In this document: piece by piece, positions 9,890-23,418 of the stretch
Numbering within the stretch: position 1 is the first letter of the stretch
Layout: each line of letters starts with the position of its first letter
Assembly: GCA_963970005.1 (NCBI GenBank)
Contig: CAXAMN010027473.1
Coordinates: 401,337 to 465,336, forward strand
DNA length: 64,000 nt
Origin: Durusdinium trenchii
Taxonomy: Eukaryota > Sar > Dinophyceae > Suessiales > Symbiodiniaceae
Reading direction: 5' to 3'
The notes under the pieces: generated by a model
What the model was told of the DNA's origin: nothing
The model's input: only the letters and a program-made list of their open reading frames with translations
Databases searched by the model: none
Program-made: the position numbers and the translations under genes

Positions 9890-12244
9890 CTTTGCTCCCT
9901 CTTTAGTTAGCAGCAGCTAGTGACAGAGGCGTTGGAAGGGTCTCCCAACTTCTTGTTCTTGGCATCCCCAGGAGTCAAGGCGTTCCAACTTCTTGGTTCG
10001 ACTGCTACACAGAAGTCTCCAATCCAGCATCCAAAAACATAGAAAACATGCCATGCAAGCACCAAAAACACTTGAGTATGTGTCTGTCAACCAATTGGTA
10101 GACCAAATTAAGAGGATAGCGTCAAAATGTCTGTTGGCTGCCCAGTCTCTTGAAGGACCTATCGGCTGCCCTTCCCCGTGGAAAACGAAGCGAGAACTGC
10201 CTTTCTCAGGGACGATCCGCACCCTACTAGCGCAGACCTCAGAAGATCGCACCGACCTCAGCAGATCGCAGCGCGCGCGGTTGACACCGAAGACATGGTC
10301 TAGATCAGTGGGGTCTTCGAGGGACCTTTAGAAGACCAGTTTATCCTCTACTTTTGGCCATGCCTTGCTTTGGTGGAAGTCAAGGGTGATGTTCCAACAC
10401 TTCCTGGGTTCAATTTTTTCGCATGGGGAAGAGATGTGCCAAATCCAGCTGTTTAGGCCAATCCAAGGTCTCGCTCTCCTCGCTGGCATTTTTGGCTGCG
10501 GGTGCCTCGCGGTGCATCAGATTGGGTCCTGTGAAGCGGAGGCCGGCCATGGCGCCGCAAGTGCTGAGCCTACTGTTGGTGGCAAGGCTGCAAGCATAGA
10601 TAAGCCTCCGTGGATGACCCTTGGGGGGGATTTGGGAAAGGCTCGGTTGTTCAACCTCCCCTTATCTTCCAGGGAAGGTGAGGAGGTCGGCACTTTAAGT
10701 AGCATTTTTTAGCTGTTTCTTGCTGGATGAATAGAGGTCTTTTGCACCTTGGTCGTGTGCAACCAAGTCCAGTTTATGGCACCATATGGCACCTATTATG
10801 GTGTTTCTGCCGTTCTCAAAAGGATGTCGTTGTTCTCGATTTTTGGGCATTGAAGCTGTAGTAGAGGCCATTTTTGGGGCTTCCAACAATGAAAGCCATT
10901 TGAGCAAGAACTTGACGACCAACATCCGGCAAGAACTGCTGCAAGTAGAGACGTGCTTCCATCTTGGCTTCCCATCACCAGATGGGTAGCATCCCATATG
11001 TTGAAAATTTATTATACTGGACTTTTGTGATGCAGACGGGTCAACCTGATGCTTTTTGCACCACTGACATGTTTAAGGATCACGGAAGGCAACGTTTTTG
11101 TTTTGTGAGTGTCGTCTTTTCGCATCAAAGGTGGTGTTAGTCTTGGCTTGTGCCAACTTGCGACCAGTTTCCTTCGTGGCTCCTGGCGGCACCAATGTCC
11201 CATTGGCTGTCGGAAGCAGAAGTTCTAGCAGCTGGAGCCCCAGAATCATGATGTACACTGGGGCAATATCAGCCAGCATGCAGTTCAGGTGTTCATTGAT
11301 GAGAGCCATAGTATTTTCGCGTTTAGGCCTTATGACCACAAGGCCGTCAGTAAAACATAATTTGCTGGCAGAGTAGGGCCGATATTTTTGCAGAGGCCAC
11401 GCTCCTCCCTTCATGCAACATTCCAAAAAATGCACACGATGCTGCAATCAATAACACAAAAATATTCCCAAGAAAACCCGTTCTTACTGTTCCTATGATT
11501 CTGTGACATCGGTGCTGTTTCAATCTTTGCCACATTGGATGGCCATAGTTGGCAGGTCTTCACTTCAAGCCAGTGACATCGGGCACATCGTGTAGCCCTG
11601 CGGCGGTGCTGTTGGGACTGACCAGCTTGGTGGCAGCGCAGTGCCGCCGTGGCAGGCCACACGGTTCTCGGCACGTACAGTGCAGAGCTACGGTCGCCCA
11701 GTGGAACAAGCGGGTGTGACTGGGTGGCATCACTGGCGCCGGGAATTTGATTGAAGAGCTTGGCGATTCTTCCAGATTTTGTGGTCTTCCAGGAAGAACG
11801 GCCCACCAGATCTGATTCAAAATGAATGTAACATCATGCGAAGTGTGACTGATTCTTTCGCCACCATTTTTGGAGCCCACGCTAGTCGACCTAGTCGCCA
11901 CTCCTGTCTCCATGGAGTCATCACCTCCACATCCTGACCGGGCCGAAGGTGACCGGGGGCCGAAGGCAGGCCTTGGCCGGTTTCCGACCTGACCGAATGA
12001 TGCCTGCAAGGCATTGGCCCGGAAAAACCTCCTTCTATCGTATCACGGCTGTAAAGGCTGTAAATGCATGTATTTCCACCCCCTATGAGGAGGTTTTACA
12101 ATCCAAACGGTTTTTCATAAACATATATCATATATCACGATTCTTCATGGGGAGTTGATCTCCAGAACCATCCACTGGAGACTCCGACACCTGGTGTTAT
12201 GTCGGGGCCTGGCGGTCTGGCACGCACGCGAGGAAGCGCATCGA

Positions 12245-15200
12245 GGGTGGCCGTGCCGTGTTCGACGTCACCTTGCTGAAGCCTTTGGGGCTGACGCCGA
12301 AGAACTTCCCCAACAGACCCGGCGTGGGCATCGCCAAGATCAAGGAAGGTGCGGGGTGTCTGACCCAGGTGGAGGAGGAACTGCGTCAGTTTCTCACAGG
12401 TCCAATGGCCCAAATGGCTGCAGTGAGTTTCTTCATCCAAGATTCCGACTGTTCGGTTTAGTCATCCAGTGGTGAACGAATTCATTACCATGGTACTTCA
12501 TACCAATTCATGCACACGTGCTTTCTTCCTCCTCAACTCACGGGTCAAATTCGGGAATAGATGATTTTTTGGTGTGTCACTCCCGTGGCCAGGTGGCAAT
12601 ACCGAGGCTTGGTGTTGCAATTGGAGGATCTGAGGGCAAGTTCGGCCACCGGTCACTTCTCGACCGTTCCCTCGGCCCCCGGTCGACCGGAATGGTCGGT
12701 CACGACCGGATCTAAGGAGTTCTGGAACAAAAAGGTCTTGCTGGAAGATGCCACTTGGATAGAGCAGTGCGGACTACGAGCATGATATGACCATGATGAT
12801 ACATGGCCGAACTCATACACATATTTTTATAATCTGGATGCGAGATCCTTTGAGTTGTTTTATGTTGTGTTTGTGTCCTTGAGACACCGACCGAGAACAT
12901 CAGAGAAGCGGTTTCAATGTCTTTAATATATAAACCTGACGCCCTGTGACGTTTTGCAGCGTCTTCTTCTTCTTTCAAGCCGATAGCCGGTGGGTTCCAC
13001 CACGCACCTGGATGAGGTTCCGGGAATGTTTGTGCTTGAGGGGGATGAAGTGGTGGGCGTGAACGACACCATTTGTGAAGGCCCGCTTCGGCTCGCCTCA
13101 CGGGGTCCTCTGTGGATGTGACGCGGGTGGCACGGGGAGGCGGCTTGATGTTATCCGGGTGATAACAGGACCAATTGCTGGTGCTGCTGCTGCTGGTGCT
13201 GGTGGTGGTAATTGATCATTCATTCTGTCAAAAGGTGAAGTTTGGAATGAATTATCAATTAGCACCACCACTTGAAGAATGAATTTTTAATTAGCAAGTG
13301 AATTATTAATTAGAAGTCTCAGCCCACTTGAGAGTTTTTGGTCGAAACCTCGCTGACCTTGAAACTTGTATCACATCCGCCCAGCTACTCCACTCACTGG
13401 ACTAAAACCACCCCTTCAGTTGCCTTCTGTTGGGGGGGAGTTGTATGTGATCACCCCTGCCTAATCCTGCCTATTTTGTTTCCTAAGCATCCTCCCACAC
13501 CTTTTGCTTGCTTCGTATCATCGGATTCGGTGAATCGTCTTCATGCAGACCCCGGACGTCCCTCCTGGCAGGGAAGGACTTGGAGACCGTGTCGAAGTTG
13601 GTGAAGGAATCTCCAGGCACGGCATCGACGTAGCAGTTGGTTTGGCGGTTCTCGGGTGATGCGTGAATGTTTCCATCCCCCTAGCAGCAGAAGGGAACAC
13701 ATTGTTGTGTGTGTTCGATGACGCGGCATTCTCCCGGGCTGGGAGCTGAGACGATGAATTGTTGGGGAGCGTCGAACCGTGAGCTTGTGAGCGCGCGGCA
13801 GCGCGTGAGCACGAAAGTCGGGAGTCTCACTTCGGATTCGATGAAAGGGAAGAAGGGAAAGAGGCTTGTTGGAACATAGGGCCCCTCCTCAGTGCCTGAC
13901 TGGAGCCCTCAAGATTGTGTAGGATCTTGAGGGTGTGTAGGGTGTGTAGGTCTTTGGACCATTGGACTGGAGCCCTGAAAGCTTCAGACATCGAGACGGT
14001 GAACGTAACGGTCTACGTCAAGCGTCTTCACGAAAAGCGTCGCCACTTCGCCAGGAGACACGGTGACCTTGAAGTTAGTGCGGAACTATTTGACCGGACC
14101 GGTCCCAGTCTTAGTCCATCAGAACTGGTTCATACCAGTGATATGGGTTCCCAAGCCATGGCTTGGGAGGATCTGTCACCTGTTCTGCATCCCCACACGC
14201 CGTGGTTGAGCAATCTTCGGGGGAAGACACACTTGTTCATTCAACTCGCGGGCGCCATGTTCATTCAATTCGGCCTTGTTTCCCGCTGACGACCATTGTC
14301 TCCCGCAGGCTCTTCTCATTAGGTTGATCTGGGTGAGAAGAGCGCAGGTCATTGCAATCGGCACCACCATGTGCCCTGTTGTCATGATAATATAGTTTGT
14401 TCTGAGGTGAAGATTGTTTGGAAGCCATCCTTGAAGATGGGCACCTACAAACGTGGAGCTCTCCTGCGGGCCTGCGAAGAGACTCTGGGTGCCAATGTTC
14501 GCTACTCCTGCGAAGATGGTTGGTGTAGTTCATGCTGGCATGCGGAAGCCACTTGGCGAATGTGGAGTTGGTGCCAGGCACCAAGCGGCTAGGGCTCAAA
14601 GTTGGGGCAACATCCAAACCAACTGGCAAAAGGAACTATAGAATACTATAGATCGACACAAACATATATATATATACATACAGTGTATAATACATGATAT
14701 GATTCTGCCTGGGTTGAACTGTTCTTGAACCTCTTCCACGGGATTTGCATATTGTCCCTTGAAATGGTGGTCCATTGCAAGGCAGATGTTGATCCCCGCG
14801 CACCGCTCGTCGTTCCATTTTTGTTTGGAGCATGAGAGGCTTGTTGCGTTAACTACTGGACACAGTACATGAACCGCCCTGCTGGCCATACTGAGGACAA
14901 TTACATGACCGCTTGGCACTCAGATGTATGACATCCGGCGACGATATTGCCTTGCATAGAGCCACCACGACGATTCATCAAAGCAACAAGACTAGAACCG
15001 GGGTCGAGCACCGTTTTGTCGGTGCTGATGTTTGTAGAGGCTACAGAGTGACATTAGTGATTGCAAATGTCAACGTTCAGATCCATTGAGTGTTTGTGAC
15101 GTGTCTATATTTCAAGAAGCGGCCCTTGATCATTTGGCAAAACCGTTTTGAGACAGATGAATCTGTTTCGCTTGCTTTTGAAACGCCCTGTTTGCGGATG

Positions 15201-15248
15201 GATGCAGGTGTATCGAATTTGCAAGATGGACGTGCCGCCCTCAGCGGC
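12245..15248 (+). CDS. PDZ domain plus [2Fe-2S] ferredoxin domain protein
   Basis: Likely a plastid electron-transfer or assembly factor, by inference only. Exon 12245-~12348 encodes FDVTLLKPLGLTP...GVGIAKIKEG, the start of a PDZ domain. Exon 13017-13080 (LEGDEVVGVNDTICE) has a GC donor and joins in phase to 13572-13616 (GKDLETVSKLVKESP, GC donor). That exon joins in phase to 13988-~14030 (DIETVNVTVYVKR). Exon 14407-~14541 encodes GALLRACEETLGANVRYSCE followed by DGWCSSC. The iron-binding pattern C-x4-C-x2-C is at codons 14509, 14524 and 14533. Exon 15208-~15245 (VYRICKMDVPPS) probably supplies the fourth Cys at 15220-15222. The start with any transit peptide, one PDZ linker exon and the stop are not located. 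The spacing between the third and fourth Cys is short as joined, so a small exon may be missing. Confidence 0.6.
13161..13212. repeat. GCT/GGT triplet-rich run and AT-rich repeats
   Basis: A run of GCTGCTGCTGCTGGTGCTGG is followed (13221-13320) by repeated GAATGAATT and AATTAGCA blocks. It lies in an apparent intron of the PDZ-ferredoxin gene. Confidence 0.6.
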
Positions 15249-15330
15249 TGGCTGGTTGGAATCCAATGACTGGCTGCACGAGGATGTCCAATTCCCAAAC
15301 ATGTCCTGTCTGGGACTGGCCCAAACTTGC

Positions 15331-15405
15331 TGATCAGTTGGGGTGATTTCAAAAGGGGGGTCCATGTAGCCATATGTTCCAGTCCCATGGAGTGTTGGAT
15401 TGACA
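15331..15405. repeat. Family C repeat, partial
   Basis: Contains GATCAGTTGGGGTG and ends CCAGTCCCATGGAGTGTTGG. Both blocks are shared with the copy at 60174-60276. Confidence 0.5.
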
Positions 15406-18400
15406 AGCCTGTTGAATTGTGCCTGCCTCAGGTGTGTGTTGAAGAAAGGGATGACACAACATATACTATATATGGACAGAACTGGTTGGAAAATAGGTCT
15501 GGGGTTGTGCGGTTTTCTGGTTTGCTAGAAGCCACTTTTCGCGAGCATGTTTGCTTTCCCCTTGTGGCCATATGATGCCATTTGTGGCCAAATCAGAACA
15601 CGAACCACTCAAAACAATCCCCGCTGCAGCAAATGGTCCAGAACCACCAGATCTCATTTAATTAGGTTTGTTAAAGACTTTGGGCGTCCTCCTCTACCTA
15701 CCCGGCTCCCATCATCCACTTGTTTTTCACTGGGCAGCCGCCAAGACTGGTATACAGCGCACCTTGGAGAGGCGGTTGCCTGGCACAGCCGCTTGTGTTG
15801 TTGCCAGGTTCCGGAGAAATGGGATAATGTGATGCCCTTCGTGTTGCTGAGCGCTCTCGAGGTGAAAAATACCAAGGGCGCCTTGAACCGAACGAGTTGG
15901 GGGAGGAGGGAAGAGACCCGTCTCGGGCTGGGTGCCTTTGGTCGGTAAGGGCTGCATATGTGTGAAGTCTTCCCCGACGAAGGGGTCGGTCTGTGTGTTT
16001 GGTGTTGTGGGAGGCTTGATGGGTTCAGATGAGGTGCCTATCATCCCCAGCTAGGGGAAGCCTTGATCCTTTTGACTCCATTCCATGACGATTGAGTCTG
16101 ACATAGTCCAATGCATGAACCATCTAACACATGACTAATTTTGACTAATGGTCTATGTGTCTAATATAGTTGTTTTGCGGGCCTCCTCTCCTTCCCCCCG
16201 TTCCCCTGCCTAAACTGACAGGGCTTGAGAAGACGATAGCACTACAAGGTTTGCAAGATGATAGCACCTTATGACACCAAGTATCCTTAAAGAGGTTCTT
16301 TCAAGTAGGCTTGCTGTACTATGCAATGCCTTGAATCTGCAGTTTTGAGGGAGGGGCAGGGAGCAAGAGATGCGATATGTGTGCGGATTTATGCACCAGG
16401 GATCTCCAATGGAATGCACTACTGGTGGATCTCCATGTGACACCCCTGTGAAGGCCCGGTGCCTAGACAGCGTCCATGGATTGACCTATATGATATGAAG
16501 GCCCAGGCAGATAAAATGACATGCGATGATATACGGTACATCCTATCGTTTTTCCCCCGTTGTGCTCCACACTCCCAGCTTGGAGTTTGTCAGGTGTTCT
16601 TTGCAAGAACCTCATGTGACTTGGCGAATGGCGTCGAGTTTGTCGGGCGACCGGCGAGTCAAGGGTGACCAGTCAAGGTCCACCATGATAAATCAACCAG
16701 GCCCTGACGAAACCATATCATTAGAGTGTTGGTGACATTTGCTTGGTGGGACCCGGTATGAATCGTATCCAAAGAAAGTGGGTATGCAGTGTGACTCAAA
16801 GTTAGACCTGTTATAAACTGTCAAGGCAAAGCTGCTTCAATATGCTTTCTCTTTGGGCATTTCCTTATTAGCAGCTCATCCCCAGCAATTCGCCCAGTCG
16901 AACGATCATGGACTGACTCCTTTGAGGCAAGCAGATGGTGTGAAGCCACCACGTCAAGATGGGAAATTGGGATAATTCACTGATGGGACAAGCATCTCAT
17001 TTGCTTGAACTTTGACTTCCAAGGCAGATGAGAAATCCTGTGACAAACCGGTGTGACATGTTGAGACGTGAAAACACCAGCAAGCACTGTTTTGTTTTGG
17101 CCGTGGATGGAACATGTCCTGTTTGCTCGTTCTCGGTCGTCACTCACGGCGCATGAAACGGCGCCCCATCTGCGCGTGTTCAACTGCGAAGGGTGCCTTC
17201 GGCTACAACCGCCGAGAGCGCCTCTTGGGTCCCGTGCGGTCCAGCGCACTATGACCGGGACAGGAAGATCGTTTGGCTCGTCTTCACGGGCGATTTTCGT
17301 GCAGCCTTTGACCACTGCGAGAGACCCAAAAGCAGCGTGAAAAGGAAGGGGGACCGGGAAAGATCGGAGCCAGAGATGGTGGGAGGTGCAAGGAATTGTG
17401 GGGATTTGGGTGTCTTCAGAAATGGCTGTGGGTCGTACCGAAAAGGAACAGAAGGAGGTCAAGGTTTACCAAGGTTTAGGTGTTTGGGCCTTGACCCAGC
17501 CAACCACATTCAGCACATCCGCATCTCCAGCACCACAGTTCTTCAGCCTGCGAGGGGTGGTGTTAATTTTTAGCGCAATTGAGCACCATCTCATTTACAT
17601 GCAGTGGGTGGCTTCCAGAAGTAAATGGCGCTCTTACCCCTACATGTGTTTCTTAGTAATAGGGATGTGAGCCACCAAACTTAGGGATGGTGCCATCTAC
17701 TCCTGAAACCACTATGTAATACTAAGAATTGTTTGGGCCAGCTGAAGGGTCATTTGGGGTCCTTTTCCTATGATCAGGTGCTGGGGTGATCCGTCGGCCG
17801 GAATATGTCGGGATGGTCGATCAGGGGATGGCGGTCCCAAGCCTCCGGAGACTGCAAAAGGCAACAGATCCAGGAAGGTTTTTTGGAGCTTCTTTCCTCT
17901 CCCTATCATCTGAACATACCTCAGCACACCCTTGATCAGGGGTCTTGAACGAAAGATTCATGACACTACTGGCGTTGGTTTTGCCCACCCCGCCCGTTTC
18001 TGCCGTCCAGGTTCATCGGCTGGCTTGGTATCTCTGAGTGACGAGACGGCAGTTTCCGTTGGCATCGGATGCCAGTCATCGCTTCTCTCAGGAGTTTTGT
18101 TGCGATTCCCCTAGGCTTCCAACCACCATTGATTCAATAGGCTTTACCGAATCAACTAAGGATTTTACACTACCAAAAACCAGGTCAACCATCTTTTTTT
18201 AATGGTCTTGGACGTCTAGGGATTCGGATGCCTGTGGCATACCTTTTCACCATCGGAGCGGTGGGGGTTTCCAGTGAGCCAGATGAACAGGTACCTAGCA
18301 GTTCCAATGGGTGTCCAATGGAGGCCTGTAAGTAAGGTAGGGTAGTCTATTGGACACCGGATGACCGAGGTAGAAACATGTTAACCTTCATTGACCAGAA

Positions 18401-19656
18401 GAAACTGAAGGAGTGAGGGTCCCTGATCTGGGAGGAGCAGAGGTTCTCCCGAAAAGACGATACGGTAGGTTACCCATGCCCGATTCCAAGAGTTGGGCGC
18501 ATTGAAAACCCACCCTTTCGGGGGGGTGGAACAAAGCGGTAGGGATGGATTAGCCTGGATGGCTGGCTTCGGCCAGAACGGGCTGGCTTAGCCCTCGCCC
18601 CACATCGGGCCCCAACGGTTCGATCCTCCAATCAAAAGCTGCTTCTATAGCACATGGCCTTTTCAAGGTCGTGACCTGTTTTGGAGTGCCTAAGGTCCCT
18701 AAGTGACCCTCTGCTTTAGAGGCCAGTTAGTGAGTGACCTCCAGGGGGATCAAAAAGGTCGCGGTGAAGAACCTAGGACAGTTTTCTGCCATGTTTGAGG
18801 GCCATCAGATGGAAGTGCGCACACACAATTACTGTATATACTGTATGGCACGTGTTGAGGTTGTCTTTCAGATTTGGGAGAAGGGATTGAAATTATAAGC
18901 ACCCATGAATCTACATGATTCTTGGACTGTGCAGTCTGCAAGCTCAAACGACGCCCTATTCAACCCGCGGAGAAACAGGAAGCGACAAGCGACCAGTCGC
19001 GTGCTTTGGACTGTTTTCCCAGATGGATTCCTCCTTTGCTGCCACAGGGCGTAGCAACAGAGCTTCTTCAGAACCCGAACGTTCGACTGATGGGATCCAG
19101 ACTGTTCAGGTGAACCTTAAGCAGGAGCCTTCACGTTGAACAGTTTCTTCCTTGACACTGATGCTGATGTAGCAGAGCTCGGACTCCTCAAAAAGCAGCT
19201 TTCTCCGGTCGCGGCATCAGTGGCTCAAGCACATGGAGTTAGAGTTTTTTGTTTTTTGGAAGATATTGGAAGCGATTCTTCCACACAGTCACGTGGCAAC
19301 CAACAAGTGCCTTCAATCAGATCAATCTTGAACCCAGGTCAACAAAAAAATGCAACGTGACGCACCGGAATTGTTTCTCATTCTCCTGCTACCGGTCACT
19401 ACTGCATGTTCCTATCAGCTTTACAACTTCAGTTGGCTTATCCTTCCGTTGCAACGGGCCGACCGGGGGCCGTTTAGGGCCGGCAATGACTCGGCCAAGC
19501 AATGGTTCATCCAAGTCGTTTGATGCAAGTTTGTTGGAAGATGATGGATCACTTGATTTGGCAACTTGTCTAGTGATGATGGATGTTGTATCATCAACTC
19601 CCAGCCTTTAGCAAGCGGTGGGGGAGAGTGAATGGAGAAAGCACCTAACAACAAGC

Positions 19657-19784
19657 AGCTGCAGCAGCAGCAGCCTCGTCGTCATGGTAGTGGTGGTGGT
19701 AGTGGTAGTAGTAGCAGTAGTAGTAGTAGTAGCAGAATAGAAGAAGAAGTAGTAGTAGTAGTAGTAGAAGTAATTAGAAGTAGA
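19657..19784. repeat. AGC/AGT/AAG triplet microsatellite
   Basis: About 130 bp of imperfect CAG, GGT, AGT and AAG triplets, with short interruptions. Reading frames through it are low-complexity and not taken as coding. Confidence 0.85.
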
Positions 19785-21525
19785 TAGGGGCTGAACCGGT
19801 GCCTTTCTTGATCCTGTCCTCTTGCTATCTCTTACTTGGCTGTGGGGTTACATCGGTTACTCCCCAGCCATAGTTGATACACCAGGTGGCTGTTGCCTTG
19901 AGAGGCAATGACCGCAGTGAAAAACCAGGCCTGTTGAACAGAAATGATGACCAATGGAACCCGGCATCCTTATACAGCTCAACTCCTGCCCACACTTGAC
20001 CAACCACCGTAGATTTACCCTTCACCATTTGGCTGTGTGGGATGGCCCAGCACTGGCACTTCGAAACAGCTTTGAAGACATCACCCTGCATCACCCCGTG
20101 AGTGCCTTCGGCCAATCCGAGTCTCGGCTCTTCGGTCCGTCGGTCCGCGGTTTCGGCAAGGCGTTGATGGTCTCCGACCATCCGGTTCTCAAGTCCTGTG
20201 GCCAAGCATTGCTCGCGGGCATCAGCGAGGCGGGTTGAAGTTCAACTCGGAAAGGCTTGGCCCAGGTATGCTCAGGTGCTGAGAAGTTCACTTGAAGGAA
20301 GGTGAAGTATATATGATGTGTATGGTGTCGATGAACTGCCCATGACTTGCCAGCTGAAACCCGTATGGGAGGATATACTCCATCGACTTTCATAGATGTT
20401 TCAGATGAACAAGCCCTAGGGCTCCAACCACCTCCGTTTCGAAGATGGTTGGGGTGGGTGCCAGGGGGGTCTAACCACCGAACCTGAGGATATGGGCCAG
20501 GAGCCCTAGGGAAGCATCAGCACCATGCAAATCTCAGAAAGTGGCTTCATGATCTTCGTCCCGTGCTGCCGAAAACGAACCATCCCGTGCTCCGCTCGCA
20601 GACCGCCCGCCGCAGCGAACGACCCCGGGCGGATGTGTTGGTTTCGCCCGGTCTCCGGCGCGGAAGGTGAATCAGATGATCCAGAGATGTGGTCCCTGGA
20701 TCGCTGCGAAGGATTTCCCACCGGAGGGAACCATGGCCACTGGGCAGCAAAAAACCGATGTACATGAGATTGAAGGTCCTGGGGATGCGGGATGCAGCAG
20801 CAGAGGCGCCAAGGATGTGCTGGAAGCAAGGCGACGTTCCTCGTTTGTACTGACTATGGTACTGTATCTTTTAGTCAGTGGACAGTTGTGGATTGAGAGG
20901 ACCAATGGCACAGACCGACATCCTGAGAGGCCCAGAGAGTTCTGGAGTTCGGCCCATGGAGGAATGGCCAAGTCGTGTGGGTTCTGACCGTGTTTGGAGC
21001 TCTCAGGAAGTGAACAAGATGGTCTCAGAGGCCTTGACCAAGGTGCCTGCGGCAGGCAAGCGCTAGGCAGACGCTAGTTCTCGGTTGGAGGGCTATTCTC
21101 TTTTTGGGAGGCTTGCGTGTTGGATCACTTTAGGCATCCTGAATCCTGACCCTGTGGGGTCGTTCTAAGTCAACTAAAGCTTTCGGGGGGAGGCAGGCTC
21201 AAGCTATGGTCATGGCCTGTGTTCAGCACCCGCTGAATCACCAGTCGGGCTTGACAGTCAACGAAGCCTCAGGAGAGAGGCGGGGAAACAGATGTGTGTT
21301 CGAATGTTTTTACACAATCATGTCCATATCGGATCTGTCCAGAGGGTGTTTACACAAGTTCAGCTCAAACCTTTTTTTTTCTGACTGACATACGAACTTA
21401 AGAGCTGAACCCTTGACCCAGCACCTTGTTGGAGGCCCAAATATGAGGTAATGGTACCATATTGTATACTTGCTTTTACCTCTGACTCTCAACCCCACCG
21501 CTTCCCCCTCCCTGCAACGACTCAG

Positions 21526-21582
21526 GTGCAAGACGACATGCAGCGCCTGGATGACTTGGACCTGGATCTACTGAAACCCTGG
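21526..21582 (+). CDS. Possible short exon, unidentified
   Basis: After the acceptor ACTCAG, one frame reads VQDDMQRLDDLDLDLLKPW and is followed by a GT donor. It is acidic and helical. The exon shape (CAG|G...G|GT) fits this genome, but no family is recognised. Confidence 0.3.
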
Positions 21583-22988
21583 TTTAGCATAGATCAGGCG
21601 TTTTTAAATATGTTTCCCTATAACTGGGCGCATCCCGTGCATAATATTGTGGGAAAATATGTTGTATGTTGTTCCAGGTTCCTAACAAGCAAATCCAAGG
21701 AAACCTGAGTGGGGAGATCGCGACTCAGCCCCTTGGCACTTTAAAGAGCTACCCCAGAGTTGGACCGAGCGCTTTTTTCCATTACAGCTGAGCGTTCGGG
21801 GCAGAAGGGATGCGTTGGGTGCGTTAGGGGTGCGTCATGTCGGCCAACCAGGCCCCATCATCATCCACTGGGCCCTGACGATAGGATATTCCCAACTAAG
21901 AAGATTGGGAGTCGACTCATCAAGCCAATCTTCGAGCCGCAATCAGATGGCCTTTTGCTGTTGGTTGATTGATGGAGGGGACCTCCCCAAGCATACCTTG
22001 GCGACTAATTACTGTGCGAACCAATGTGTGCATTTTCTGGACATGGGTCTTCCCAAAATATGGCACCGGCCCCTCAATTCTTCGCAAGGACGGACATCAC
22101 AGTCCGCTTCCATCCCCGATTGACAAATGATATGCTCGGAATCCTTGGTTGACAGCTGGTGGGTTACCCTTGCGTCTTGCTTGTACATAGCAAAGCGGCC
22201 AAAGTGATCAATGAAGTTCTCTTCTGAGGGCCAACCACCTGCATGCCCTCACCCGCCAACCAATCATCTCATCTCTCTAGTGTTGACTGTTGATTCATGA
22301 GTCCTCCCTGCTATGAAGAGCTTTTCCATCACTTTCCATCCATCTCTGGGTTTTGTTTGATTCATCCACCTACCTGACGTTCTTCCCCCTTCAAAAAGCT
22401 TATGGCTTCGTTCGTACCCGCGGAACGTACCGTACCACGCGGAAGCGCACGCGGAACCGCCGTACGACCTACGTCTCTCAGCAGGTCCGGATGGCTCGAA
22501 AGAGTCTCATCGGCTTCGGGCAGGCGGGCGACTGGGCTCGGGCGACTGGGCGAGAGCGAAGGCAAACCTGCGGTGGGTCGATGAATCCGATGGATGAGTG
22601 CGATTCCCATATAAAACATCGATAGAAGCCACAGAGGAATTGATGGCGCTTGGCATGAAAATGGACAGTGAGAAGTCATGACATCTTTTTCCACCGGTTT
22701 GTTGATAGGTCCTTGGGCCCCTTCTTGACCCACCAGAGCCACGCGAGACCAGGAGAGCCACGCGCCGTAAAGGACTCTGAAGACAGCATGTCCCAGACCA
22801 GGCGAATGGGACTGGAAGATAAGCCGCCCAAAACGACCCCTCCAACCACCCCAAGTCAAGTGATCGGTATATAAGAACCCGCCAGTCCCATCGATGGTTT
22901 GGGTGTGCTAATGGTGTCATCCTGATCGTCAGGGGAGGCTCCTGCTCTGTGCCCGGTCGGACGCGGACGCGCTCCCTCGGCGACCGAG

Positions 22989-23049
22989 GTCATGACGCAG
23001 CGCTTAGAGTCCCTGAAGAATCACCTAGCCCAACCCGTCGCGCTGCTCG
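22989..23049 (+). CDS. Possible short exon, unidentified
   Basis: After CCGAG, one frame reads VMTQRLESLKNHLAQPVALL and reaches a GT donor (CTCG|GTGCGA). It could be part of an N-terminal region of the downstream kinase gene or of an unrecognised gene. Confidence 0.3.
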
Positions 23050-23321
23050 GTGCGAACTGACTGAACTGACTGTGGATGCCAAAGACTGGATGCCATGGTC
23101 AAGTTCCTGAGAAGGGTGGAAACATTGGTTGAAAATTTGAGAAGAGCTGTTGGAAACTGGTTGAAATTGGGTGGAAACATTGGTTGAACCTGTTGGAAAC
23201 TGCTGTGGTTTGGAGTCCGAAGGGGTCAGCAAAAATCGGCCGATGCATGCCGGTGCCAGGGACGAGGTATGGGTCACGATGACAGACTCCGCATCTCAGA
23301 CACAGCACGCACAGTTATATG

Positions 23322-23418
23322 ATACCAGCAGTCACAAAGGGGTGCCTATTAGAGGATAGGGGTGCCCATGATCCACTCACTTAGCGACTAAAAACCACCC
23401 CTTTGTGACTCCTGGTAT
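23322..23418. repeat. Inverted repeat, possible hairpin
   Basis: GATACCAGCAGTCACAAAGG at the left is matched by the inverted CCCTTTGTGACTCCTGGTAT at the right, with about 50 bp between. The block CCCTTTGTGACTCCTGG also occurs near 8055, so this is probably a dispersed element. Confidence 0.6.

Larger units (their letters stand above)
7535..12244. other. 4.7 kb without an assignable gene
   Basis: This stretch holds a family A MITE (8210-8277) and a family D repeat (8961-9070). A GC-rich frame at about 8690-8818 (+ strand) reads like coding DNA but matches nothing I know. Between 9566 and 11806 several minus-strand frames are open: 9566-9889, 9917-10252, 11073-11447 and 11560-12009. One of them contains the hydrophobic stretch IAPVYIMILGLQLLELLLP. 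They may be remnants of a minus-strand gene or element, but frames and ends do not connect. Confidence 0.4.
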
